NCBI GenBank assembly: GCA_900542505.1
Contig: UQNV01000002.1
Span: 1 to 64,000, forward strand
From: an uncultured Alistipes sp.
Lineage (GTDB): Bacteria > Bacteroidota > Bacteroidia > Bacteroidales > Rikenellaceae
Reading direction: 5' to 3'
Length of the DNA stretch: 64,000 nt
Every line of letters starts with the position of its first letter. Within the stretch, counting starts at the first letter, position 1. The notes under the pieces are model-generated. The model was not told where the DNA came from. It made no database searches and saw nothing but the letters and a program-made list of their open reading frames with translations. Position numbers and translations under genes: made by a program. Positions 7,973 to 15,733 of this stretch are shown piece after piece.

Positions 7973-8827
7973 ATGAAGATACTGCTATTAACTACTTTGC
8001 TTTTGTTTGCTTATGATAGCAATTGTGGACGAGGCGATCGATCTGACTGTGATGTTAAAAACTCAGCCCTCGCAGAATGGATCGAAAGGCTCAATCGGAT
8101 TCCGCTGCCGGACAGTATCCGCAAAGACAGCCTTATCAACGTCTACTTCAAATACAACAGGCCCATCAACGGGTACGAAGTGACAGCCCGCTGGATGCCG
8201 TTCGACTCGACCAGCGAAACCGGGTATGTTGTGATGAATTTCCGGAACTTGAAGAATGGTTCTTCGTTCCAATACGTGAATTTCGAAAAATACAACAGTT
8301 TCAATACGGACGAAGTCGCTTTTGCCGTCAACTTCAAGGGCCACCGCAACGGAGACGTTTATTATTTCGACTATCCCGCACCCGAAACAGAACTGTGCGA
8401 CGGGCTCTATCAACTTGGATATACAACTCCTTTTCAACTCCTGGATGTGGATTTCGACGGAGACAAAGAACTGCTCATCTCCGATTGGGCACGGGCCAGA
8501 GGCGGAAATCATTATGATGTGTACAACATCAGAAAATCCGGATTGGAACTCATTACCTACACCCCTTTAGACCTTCTGACAACGGATGCCAGAATAAATC
8601 CAGGTAAAAAAAACATTACCCTCTCATACGAAGACGGGGCCTTTTTCAACGCCGAGTTTTTCTTTTCCAAAAAAAATCCAGGCCAAAACAAAGCCGAAAA
8701 ACCTGTCTTGCCGAAAGAGTACGAATCATTGATCCCGGAGAGATATGTAACATTGAACGATAGCCCCTTCCGATTGGATTCCGTACGGATTTATTGCAAC
8801 GGCTCCCCGCATACATACAAAAGATAG
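7973..8827 (+). CDS. Orphan secreted protein with an FG-GAP/VCBS-like Asp loop, AT-rich island gene 4
   Basis: 284 residues. The N-terminal hydrophobic segment (KILLLTTLLLFAYDS) is a signal sequence followed by a Cys. It does not fit the lipobox well, so lipidation is uncertain. Around the middle the motif LDVDFDGDKELLISD resembles the calcium-binding Asp loops of FG-GAP/VCBS repeats, but only one such loop is seen. The remainder looks beta-rich. It is the last gene of the island. GC content rises compared with the three genes before it. Function unknown. A periplasmic binding or immunity-like role is only a guess from context. Confidence 0.65.
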   Translation: MKILLLTTLLLFAYDSNCGRGDRSDCDVKNSALAEWIERLNRIPLPDSIRKDSLINVYFKYNRPINGYEVTARWMPFDSTSETGYVVMNFRNLKNGSSFQYVNFEKYNSFNTDEVAFAVNFKGHRNGDVYYFDYPAPETELCDGLYQLGYTTPFQLLDVDFDGDKELLISDWARARGGNHYDVYNIRKSGLELITYTPLDLLTTDARINPGKKNITLSYEDGAFFNAEFFFSKKNPGQNKAEKPVLPKEYESLIPERYVTLNDSPFRLDSVRIYCNGSPHTYKR

Positions 8828-8844
8828 ACTCAAGGACATATTCC

Positions 8845-8881
8845 TAAATAAAAGTCCCGCCTCCTCACGGGAAGCGGGACT
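8845..8881 (-). terminator. Terminator of the rubrerythrin gene
   Basis: Arms AGTCCCGC (8853-8860) and GCGGGACT (8874-8881) form a stem. On the minus strand it is followed by the T-rich TTTATTTA (8852-8845). It separates the convergent island genes and rubrerythrin. Confidence 0.7.
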
Positions 8882-8905
8882 CGTCGTTCGGAATGCGGGA
8901 CCGAA

Positions 8906-9481
8906 TCAATAGTTCTCCTTCTTGGGCTCGAAGTAAGCCTGCGGGTGCTTGCACGCCGGGCAGAGCTTCGGAGCCTCCTCGGCCTCGATGATGAATCCGC
9001 AGTTGCGGCATTGCCACCAGATCTTGCCGTCGCGCTTGAAGAAGTTACCGTCTGTCAGGCGGCTCAGCAGCTTCAGATAGCGGCGCTCGTGCTCGGCCTC
9101 GACGGTCGAAATCATGCGGAAAGCCACGGCGATTTCGGGGAAGCCCTCCTCGTCGGCCACGCGGGCAAATTCGGGATAGAGCACATCCCACTCCTCGTTC
9201 TCGCCCTTGGCAGCAGCCAGCAGGTTCTCCTGCGTCGTGCCGATTTTACCGGCAGGGTAGGAGGCCGTGATGGTCACCTCGCCGCCCTCGAGGAACTTGA
9301 AGAAACGCTTTGCATGCTCCTTCTCCTGTTCGGCCGTCTCGGTGAAAACGCCTGCTATCTGCTCGTAACCCTCCTTCTTGGCTACGCTCGCGAAAAAGAC
9401 GTAGCGGCTGCGCGCCTGGCTCTCGCCGGCAAATGCCTTGAGCAGGTTCTGCTCGGTTTTGGTTCCCTTGATACTTTTCAT
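8906..9481 (-). CDS. Rubrerythrin
   Basis: Non-heme diiron peroxidase of 191 residues that protects anaerobes by reducing H2O2. The N-terminal ferritin-like four-helix bundle carries the ligand motifs FAGESQARSRY, EQEKEH and STVEAEHERRY. The C-terminal rubredoxin domain has CRNCG and CPAC for its Fe(Cys)4 site. Length equals the family norm. The ATG at 9481 (MKSIKGTKTEQNL) is the family start. The frame continues to 9550 but crosses a TACCTTTG box. It is monocistronic, bounded by its own promoter and terminator. Confidence 0.95.
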   Translation of the reverse strand: MKSIKGTKTEQNLLKAFAGESQARSRYVFFASVAKKEGYEQIAGVFTETAEQEKEHAKRFFKFLEGGEVTITASYPAGKIGTTQENLLAAAKGENEEWDVLYPEFARVADEEGFPEIAVAFRMISTVEAEHERRYLKLLSRLTDGNFFKRDGKIWWQCRNCGFIIEAEEAPKLCPACKHPQAYFEPKKENY

Positions 9482-9514
9482 AGTTGTATTGTTTAATGAG
9501 GTTTTTCCGTATGG

Positions 9515-9522
9515 CAAAGGTA
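9515..9522 (-). promoter_or_regulatory. Putative -7 element of rubrerythrin
   Basis: The minus strand reads TACCTTTG, a perfect TAnnTTTG, about 34 bp upstream of the ATG at 9481. A possible GTTG lies 22 bases further upstream, so the -33 box is weak. Confidence 0.5.
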
Positions 9523-9587
9523 TGTAAAAATCCGCATTCATCTGCAACAAACGCCATCGGTAATTCCGATAGCGTCATTTGCTGCGC

Positions 9588-10874
9588 TTATAGCGAAACG
9601 CCCGGATTCTCAGCATCATGCACTTCCGCCGCCGAGGGCGACGAAGGGGATGGCCGCGTTTCGTCCGAACGCTGCCGGCCGCGCAGCTCGCGGCCGATGA
9701 CCAGATGGGTCCCGATGCAGGCCAGCCCGCCGTAGAGCAGCGTCAGCACGCAGAGCCGGCGGATTTCGGGAAGCACCTCCGCAAGCGAGGCGCCCATGCT
9801 CTGGATTCGGATGAATCCGTTGACGCCGTGCGTCGAAGGCAGCAGCTTCCCGAACATGGCGAGCCCCTCGGGAATCGCCTCGCCCGGATAGGAGACACCG
9901 CTCAGCATGAGGAACGGAATCGAGGTCCAGAGCAACAGCAGCAGCGAGTTCTCGCGATAGCGGAAGAGGGTAGAGACGGCGATTCCCAGAGCGATGCAGG
10001 CCGCCAGATAGGCCGCCATGAAGAGCACGAGCGTCCCCGTCGAGCCGTTCATCGGATAGTGGAACAGCCGGTAGTGAAGCCCCAGGACGTAGAGCGTCGT
10101 CACGGCATAGATACTGGCATAGGCCAGCCCCTTGCCCACGACGACCGGCAGGGTCGAGAGCCGGCACCGTCCCGCGGGACAGAGTTTCGTATAGAGTCCG
10201 AACTCGCGCCACGTGCCGCCAATCATGCCGATGCCGATGAGCAGCGTCTGCTGGATGATGACCATGATGATGGCCGGCATGGCGAAAGTCCCGTAACCCA
10301 GATAGGGATTGAACAGGTTGTGCGACTGGTAGATGACGGGCTGCGTAGTGGCCTGCGCCTGCGGAATATTGGCCCCTTTGGCCACCAAACGCTGGAATTC
10401 GACCATCGCTCCCGTGGTACCGATGGAGGTGACCAGCTCCTGGAACACCTGGCGGTACATGAGGAAGTAGCTGGCATCGACATAGAGGGCCACATTGGCC
10501 TGACCGCCGCCCAGCAGCTGCCGCTCGTAATCGGCCGGGATGTAGACGATGCCGTAGATGTCGCGGTTGAAGAAGAGCCCCCGGGCCTCCTCCATATCGG
10601 TCGCATCGTAGGCGACGTAGGTGTTGGGGCCGGCGTTGAACAGCTCTACAAGGCTTCTGCTTGCGGGCGTACGGCACTCGTCGACCACTCCGATGGGGAC
10701 GTTGCGCAGCACCTGCGAACCGTAGGCACTCGAATAGAGCGTCGAATAGATGAGCAGCGCCAGCACCAGGATGAGCAGCACGCCCGCATCGGTGAAGATG
10801 GTGCGGTACTCGTTGCGCATGACGGTAAGCAGCTGATGCCAGTAGGAGCGTATTTGTCGCGAAAAACGTGTCAT
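9588..10874 (-). CDS. ABC-2 type transporter permease (second of a pair)
   Basis: 428 residues of the YhhJ/YhiH-like ABC-2 permease family. One N-terminal membrane helix (AGVLLILVLALLIYSTLYSS) is followed by a large extracytoplasmic domain (about 55-190). Five C-terminal helices come next (for example TFAMPAIIMVIIQQTLLIGIG), then a Ser/Pro-rich cytoplasmic tail. The ATG lies one base beyond the stop of the preceding permease. It is the last gene of the operon tolC-hlyD-permease-permease. No ATP-binding cassette is fused to it. Confidence 0.88.
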   Translation of the reverse strand: MTRFSRQIRSYWHQLLTVMRNEYRTIFTDAGVLLILVLALLIYSTLYSSAYGSQVLRNVPIGVVDECRTPASRSLVELFNAGPNTYVAYDATDMEEARGLFFNRDIYGIVYIPADYERQLLGGGQANVALYVDASYFLMYRQVFQELVTSIGTTGAMVEFQRLVAKGANIPQAQATTQPVIYQSHNLFNPYLGYGTFAMPAIIMVIIQQTLLIGIGMIGGTWREFGLYTKLCPAGRCRLSTLPVVVGKGLAYASIYAVTTLYVLGLHYRLFHYPMNGSTGTLVLFMAAYLAACIALGIAVSTLFRYRENSLLLLLWTSIPFLMLSGVSYPGEAIPEGLAMFGKLLPSTHGVNGFIRIQSMGASLAEVLPEIRRLCVLTLLYGGLACIGTHLVIGRELRGRQRSDETRPSPSSPSAAEVHDAENPGVSL

Positions 10875-10875
10875 G

Positions 10876-12054
10876 TCAAAGCTTCCCCCAGAATTTCTCC
10901 TCCGTACAAATCCGGCGCAGCCGCGTCCGGCAGAGGAACGGTAACAAGATGAACAGCGACATGTAGCCCAAATCGGGCAGCGAGCAGACGGCGGGTGCTC
11001 CCCGCAGCATCTGGTCGACGAAGATGTCGGTATAATAGGTGAACGGGAACAGGCGGCTCACATACTGCATGACGGGCCACATGGCCATCACCGGGAAGGT
11101 GAGTCCCGAGAAGGTGAAGGCCAGCACCGAATAGCCGCCGCCGATGGAGAGCGACAGGCGCAGGTTGCTCAGCAGCGCAACGATGAAGAGCCCGATGGCC
11201 TGGTAGCTGAGGATGAAGAGCAGCGTGGCAAGCAGGATGACCCACAGCGAACCGTTGAGCGGCACCCCGACGACCTTGAAGATGATGAGCAGCATGGCCA
11301 GCGCAACCAGAAACATGACCACCGTCACGGGCAGCAGCTTGCCCGCAACCGAGGCGCCGACCGAACCGCCGCCCGTCGCGAACCATTCGCCGGCCGTACC
11401 CCGCTTGAGTTCGGTCCCGACGACGAAGATGGTCGTCATGATGACGAATATGAGCAGCATCATCGGCATGAAGCTCGGCGAGAGGTAATAGCCGTAATTC
11501 GTATAGGGATTGAACAATACGTGCTTGTTGAACCGCACGGGCATCAACTGGGCCATGGCCTGGCGGTCGGTCAGCCCCTGCTTGGTGAGCAGCTGGAGCT
11601 GGATTCCGGCCGAAAAGGTCGTCACGGCCGTCTGGATGTCGCGCGCAAGCAGTCCGTTGACCGTAATGTTCGTACCCGTGATATAGGCCTCGACGTGGGT
11701 CTGCCGGTTGCTCAGGATGTTCTTCTCGAAAAAGTCGGGAATCTGCACGATGGCCATGATGCGCCCTTCGCGCATGAGCCGTTCGGCCTGCTCCATCGTC
11801 TGCACCTCGAACGAAACCATGGCCGTCGGCGTAGCGTCGACCATATCGGTGATTTTGCGCGACAGCGTCGTCCGGTCCTCGTCCAGCACGGCAATGGGGA
11901 TGTCGTGCGCGACACCCTTCTCGAAAAGCACCGCAAAGAAGGTGAAGGAGAGGAGCGGCAGCAGGAGCATCAACACCATGTACATGGGTTGACGCACAAG
12001 TCGTCCCAACTCACGCCGGAGCACGGCGGCCGTATCACGCAGAAACGACGGCAT
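10876..12054 (-). CDS. ABC-2 type transporter permease (first of a pair)
   Basis: 392 residues, paralogous in layout to the following gene: a membrane helix at about 25-45 (YMVLMLLLPLLSFTFFAVLF), an extracytoplasmic domain with VLDEDRTTLSRKI typical of this family, and a C-terminal five-helix block. It probably heterodimerises with its neighbour to form the inner-membrane channel of a TolC-dependent exporter. It begins 2 bp after the HlyD-like gene. Substrate unknown; related systems export drugs or other small amphiphiles. Confidence 0.88.
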   Translation of the reverse strand: MPSFLRDTAAVLRRELGRLVRQPMYMVLMLLLPLLSFTFFAVLFEKGVAHDIPIAVLDEDRTTLSRKITDMVDATPTAMVSFEVQTMEQAERLMREGRIMAIVQIPDFFEKNILSNRQTHVEAYITGTNITVNGLLARDIQTAVTTFSAGIQLQLLTKQGLTDRQAMAQLMPVRFNKHVLFNPYTNYGYYLSPSFMPMMLLIFVIMTTIFVVGTELKRGTAGEWFATGGGSVGASVAGKLLPVTVVMFLVALAMLLIIFKVVGVPLNGSLWVILLATLLFILSYQAIGLFIVALLSNLRLSLSIGGGYSVLAFTFSGLTFPVMAMWPVMQYVSRLFPFTYYTDIFVDQMLRGAPAVCSLPDLGYMSLFILLPFLCRTRLRRICTEEKFWGKL

Positions 12055-12056
12055 GG

Positions 12057-13058
12057 CTACTCGATTTTATCCCAGTCGACCAGGACACTCATGCCGGGAC
12101 GCAGCCCCGTGGCGTCGCCCTCGGGTTTGACCTTGACGGCAAACGTGCGGATGTCGAAACCGCCCTGCGTGCGGGTTGCGGCCCAGGTCGCAAAGTCGGC
12201 CTGCGGCGCAATGTAGCTCACGCGGAAATCGAGCGTGCGGTCCAACGCCGGAACGTAGCCCTTCATGCGGGTTCCCATCCGGATGCGCGGCATCAGCGTC
12301 TCCTTGATGTTGAAGGTGGCCCACACGTCGCTCATGTCGAGAATCGCCACCACGGGATAGCCGCTGCCGACCAGCTCGCCCTGCTCGGCGACGATGGTCG
12401 AGACCTCGCCCGTCACGGGCGAATAAATCATCGCGTCGCTGATGTAGGACTCCACTTCGCTCACGGCACCCTCGGCCTGACGGACACGGGCGGCAGCTGC
12501 CTCCTTGTCCTCCTTGCGTGCACCGTCGGCCGCCATGTCGTACTGAGCCTTGGCAGCCTGGGCCGTAGCCTCCATGGCGTGGAAATTGGCCGTCGCCTCG
12601 TCGAGCTTCTGAGCCGGAAGCACGCCCTGTTCGTAGAGGCTTTTCACCCGCTCATAGGTCTTGCGGGCCAGCTCCAGCCCGGCCTGGGCCTTCTGCCACA
12701 TGTTCAGCGCCGCCTCGATTTGCTGCTTGCGCGCTCCGGCAATGGCCGCCTGGTCCAGGGCCGATGCGGCACTCTTCACGGCTTCGGCCTGACGGAGCTT
12801 CGCGTCGAGTTCGGGCGTCGACAACACGTAGAGCAACTGCCCCTTTTCGACGGAGTCGCCCTCCTCGACCTTCATCTCGGCGATGCGGCCGGGGATTTTC
12901 GACGAAGCCTTGTAGGTCGTACACTCGACCGTTCCCTGAAGCAGGGTGGGCGTCCGGCGCGTGATGTACCGGCTGACAAGAAGCACCGCCACGATGATGA
13001 ACACGGCGGTACAGATGATTCCGACAACGTAATTTTTCTTCATAATATCGTTCTGCAT
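12057..13058 (-). CDS. HlyD-family membrane fusion protein
   Basis: Periplasmic adaptor of 333 residues linking the inner-membrane permeases to the TolC-like channel. An N-terminal membrane helix (GIICTAVFIIVAVLLVS) is followed by a split lipoyl domain (KIPGRIAEMKVEEGDSVEKG and YSPVTGEVSTIVAEQGELV). Between the halves is an Ala-rich coiled-coil hairpin (about 70-185), and a beta-barrel domain follows. The ATG at 13058 directly abuts the TAA of the tolC-like gene. An internal ATG at 13043 (MKKNYVV) is an equally plausible start. Confidence 0.9.
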   Translation of the reverse strand: MQNDIMKKNYVVGIICTAVFIIVAVLLVSRYITRRTPTLLQGTVECTTYKASSKIPGRIAEMKVEEGDSVEKGQLLYVLSTPELDAKLRQAEAVKSAASALDQAAIAGARKQQIEAALNMWQKAQAGLELARKTYERVKSLYEQGVLPAQKLDEATANFHAMEATAQAAKAQYDMAADGARKEDKEAAAARVRQAEGAVSEVESYISDAMIYSPVTGEVSTIVAEQGELVGSGYPVVAILDMSDVWATFNIKETLMPRIRMGTRMKGYVPALDRTLDFRVSYIAPQADFATWAATRTQGGFDIRTFAVKVKPEGDATGLRPGMSVLVDWDKIE

Positions 13059-14513
13059 TTACTTTTCACGGACAAACAATACCTGACGGGCATCCGGACG
13101 GCGGATGTAGCTCGCAAACTCGTCGCTGATGCCCGAAGCCTCGAGCAGGCGGGCCAGCATCAGGTCGTAGTTGTAGGCGGCCTGCAGCCGCTCGGTGCGC
13201 ACCTTTGCCAGGTTGAGTTCGGCATCGATGAGCTCCGACGACGAACTCATGCCTTCGAGAAAGGCGGCATTCTGCACCTTGAGGTATTCGGTGGCGAAGT
13301 CGAGCGACGCGTCGATGGAGGCCATCTGGTTACGGTAGTTCTCCATCTGATTGTAGAGCTTCTCGACCAGCACGGCGATATCCTGACCGGCCTTCTGCTC
13401 GAGTGCCCCCACCCGTCTTGCCGTATGGCGTGCGGCCGAGTACTTGTACTCGCGGTTGAGTCCGTCGAAGAGCTTGATGTTGACCCCGATGCCCACGGCC
13501 CAGCGCGGCACGAGCCCCGTGACCTGGTAGTTGTAGAACATTGCGCCGCCCATGGCCGCCACCTGCGGCATGAAGGCCGAGCGCTGGAGTTTCACCCCCT
13601 CTTCGGCCAGTTTGCGCTTGAGCGACACCTGGTTGAGCAACGGACTGTGCTTGCGCGCCAAATCCTGATAATAGGCGACGCCTTCCAGCTCGTCGAGGAT
13701 GAACATGGCCGTGACGGGGCGGCACTTGGTCTCCTCGCCCAGCGTGTTGTTGAGCGCCGAGGCGATTGTCTCGACCTGCAGCCGTGCATTCTGCAATTCA
13801 CGTTCCGCTTCGGTCATCTTAAACTGCACGTAAAGCAGTTCGCTGTGGGCTATCATTCCGCTCTTTTCAAGCGCCATGGCATCCTCCAGATGGCGCCTTA
13901 CGCCGTCGACCACCTGCTGCCGCACCTCGACCACCTGGCGGGCCAGCGTCAGGCCGAAGTAACGCTCGACGAGTTCCGACACCAGCGCGTTGCGCGTCTG
14001 GTTGCCCTGCTCGACGGCTGTCTGTTCGTTGATTCGGGCCGCACGGTTGGCCGTATTGATTTTACCGCCCAGATAGAGCGGGAGCGTCACCTCGCCGCCG
14101 ACGAATCCCAGGCTGCGGTCCTGCAGCGTCAGCTGCCAGTCGGCGCTGAAGAGCGGATTGATGAGCCCGCTGATGGTCGGTATCATTTCGGGAGGCACCA
14201 CGCCGCTGCCCAGAATGGTCTCAGCGGCCCCCTTCACGGCGTTCTTCTTGTCGTTCAGGTCGATGCCGATATCCTTGCCAAGATAGGCATAGGCGCCCGT
14301 GACATTGATTTGGGGCATGCGCAGACCGATGGCGGCCCGACGCTCCTGCACCGCAGCCTTCTCCTCATAGGCCGCAGCCTCGAGCGCAGGATTGTTCTGA
14401 AGCGCCGTTGCGAGCGCCTCGTCGAACGAAAGGGTCTCCTTGCCCTCCTGCGCCAGGGCGGGAAGCCCCGCCGCGAGCACGACGGCAACTAATATCCGGT
14501 GTGTGATTTTCAT
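13059..14513 (-). CDS. TolC-family outer membrane efflux protein
   Basis: 484 residues with a signal peptide (about 1-21, ending LPALA) and two related halves typical of OEP/TolC trimers. SFDEALATALQNNPALEAA opens the first repeat. Long helical stretches form the periplasmic tunnel, and the second half carries the HTARRVGALEQKAGQDIAV-type helix. It is the first gene of a four-gene export operon with an adaptor and two ABC-2 permeases. A TATATTTG box lies 20-27 bp upstream of the ATG. Confidence 0.9.
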   Translation of the reverse strand: MKITHRILVAVVLAAGLPALAQEGKETLSFDEALATALQNNPALEAAAYEEKAAVQERRAAIGLRMPQINVTGAYAYLGKDIGIDLNDKKNAVKGAAETILGSGVVPPEMIPTISGLINPLFSADWQLTLQDRSLGFVGGEVTLPLYLGGKINTANRAARINEQTAVEQGNQTRNALVSELVERYFGLTLARQVVEVRQQVVDGVRRHLEDAMALEKSGMIAHSELLYVQFKMTEAERELQNARLQVETIASALNNTLGEETKCRPVTAMFILDELEGVAYYQDLARKHSPLLNQVSLKRKLAEEGVKLQRSAFMPQVAAMGGAMFYNYQVTGLVPRWAVGIGVNIKLFDGLNREYKYSAARHTARRVGALEQKAGQDIAVLVEKLYNQMENYRNQMASIDASLDFATEYLKVQNAAFLEGMSSSSELIDAELNLAKVRTERLQAAYNYDLMLARLLEASGISDEFASYIRRPDARQVLFVREK

Positions 14514-14532
14514 GGAAAAACAACTTTTGGAA

Positions 14533-14540
14533 CAAATATA
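14533..14540 (-). promoter_or_regulatory. Putative -7 element of the TolC/HlyD/ABC operon
   Basis: The minus strand reads TATATTTG, about 20 bp upstream of the ATG at 14513. The nearest upstream TTTG (14556-14553) is 12 bases away, closer than the usual 19-20. Confidence 0.5.
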
Positions 14541-14650
14541 GTTTTATTCCCGCAAAGTTGTCTGCCTCACCCGGCATTTTGACCAATATCTGGTATAAAA
14601 AGTTACAAAGGAACCCGTTTTTACGACACCGGGCGCCCGTCCGCCGTATT

Positions 14651-15733
14651 TCAGCGAAAAAGATGGGCGTTGACCTCGAGCACCTCGGCGCCGAGCGACG
14701 GATAGACGCGCACGTCGACCCCTCCCAGCCGCAGGTCGAGCGCCCCGCGGCAACAGACGAAACAGTCGGGCTCGTAGCGGGCAAAGACCGCCCGGGCAAA
14801 CCCCAGTCGAAGCATCATCGCCGAGCAGCTTTCGGGTTCGCTGCTGCGGTGCGAGCAGGGCTCCATCGAGGAGTACATCGAGGCCCCGCGCAACTCGGCA
14901 CCGGCGGCCAGCGCCTTGGCGACGGCCTCCTGCTCGGCGTGGTGCGTCGGCGAGGTCTCGTGGGTATAGCCCGTAAAGAGTTCGCCCCGCGAGGTGCGGA
15001 CCACGGCCCCGACCCGGTAGGAGGTGGGGCTGGGAGGCGACAGCCGGCTCAGTTCGATGGCCTGGCGCAAGAGGCGGAGGTCCTCCTCGCTCCGGTCGGG
15101 ATGGAAGCACCATGTTTCAATCTCCATGGCGCCCAGCCGCGTGCAGGTATGCGGCACATCGAGGTAACCCTCATCGAAGGTCAGACGGGGCGCCCCGGGC
15201 TGTTCGCCGAGCCGCATGTCACGGTTGACGGCCAACCGCAGCGTATCGATAAGCCCGGCACGGGCAAAGAGCTGCAGCGTACGGGGGCCGCCCTCGACGA
15301 AGAGGCGCTCGATGCCGCGCTTTTCGAGTTCGGTGACCAGCAGCGGAGCCGTGAACGGCTCCTCGACGACGATGACCTCGGCCACCCCCTCAAGCCGGGG
15401 CAGCGGCCGTGTGGAAAAGACGAACTTGCGGCCGGCGCCCTGCGTGAAGAAGTTCATCGCGGGGTCGAGCCGGCCCGATGCGGTGAAGGTCACCTTGTCG
15501 ATATCCTCCGGGCGTCCTTCGGCGCGGCGCCGGGCGCGCAGCTCCCCGTCGCGCACGAGCAGCGAGGGGTTGTCGCGGCGCAACGTCTCGGCGCCGACCA
15601 GAATGGCGTCGCTTGCGGCACGGAGGCGCTGTACCTCCGCGAGGTCTTCGGGCGTGGAGATGATGAGACGCTCCGTCGAGGCGTCGTCCATATAGCCGTC
15701 GGCCGTGACGGCGGCAGATGCGTAGATGTTCAT
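14651..15733 (-). CDS. RibD-like reductase-deaminase with inverted domain order
   Basis: 360 residues. The N-terminal part (1-210) matches the RibD reductase/DHFR-like domain: NIYASAAVTADGY, then AILVGAETLRRDNPSLLV (43-60) and LFVEGGPRTLQLFARAGLID (145-163). The C-terminal part (about 218-360) is a zinc cytidine-deaminase-like domain with VGAVV, HAE (His265, catalytic Glu267) and PC(x9)C (Cys293, Cys303). In canonical RibD the deaminase is N-terminal, so the order here is swapped, and the second Cys spacing is one residue longer than the usual PCSHxGxTPPC. The start ATG overlaps the upstream phosphoesterase stop (ATGA, 15730-15733). It may be the riboflavin enzyme or act on another pyrimidine or pterin-like substrate. 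Confidence 0.8.
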   Translation of the reverse strand: MNIYASAAVTADGYMDDASTERLIISTPEDLAEVQRLRAASDAILVGAETLRRDNPSLLVRDGELRARRRAEGRPEDIDKVTFTASGRLDPAMNFFTQGAGRKFVFSTRPLPRLEGVAEVIVVEEPFTAPLLVTELEKRGIERLFVEGGPRTLQLFARAGLIDTLRLAVNRDMRLGEQPGAPRLTFDEGYLDVPHTCTRLGAMEIETWCFHPDRSEEDLRLLRQAIELSRLSPPSPTSYRVGAVVRTSRGELFTGYTHETSPTHHAEQEAVAKALAAGAELRGASMYSSMEPCSHRSSEPESCSAMMLRLGFARAVFARYEPDCFVCCRGALDLRLGGVDVRVYPSLGAEVLEVNAHLFR

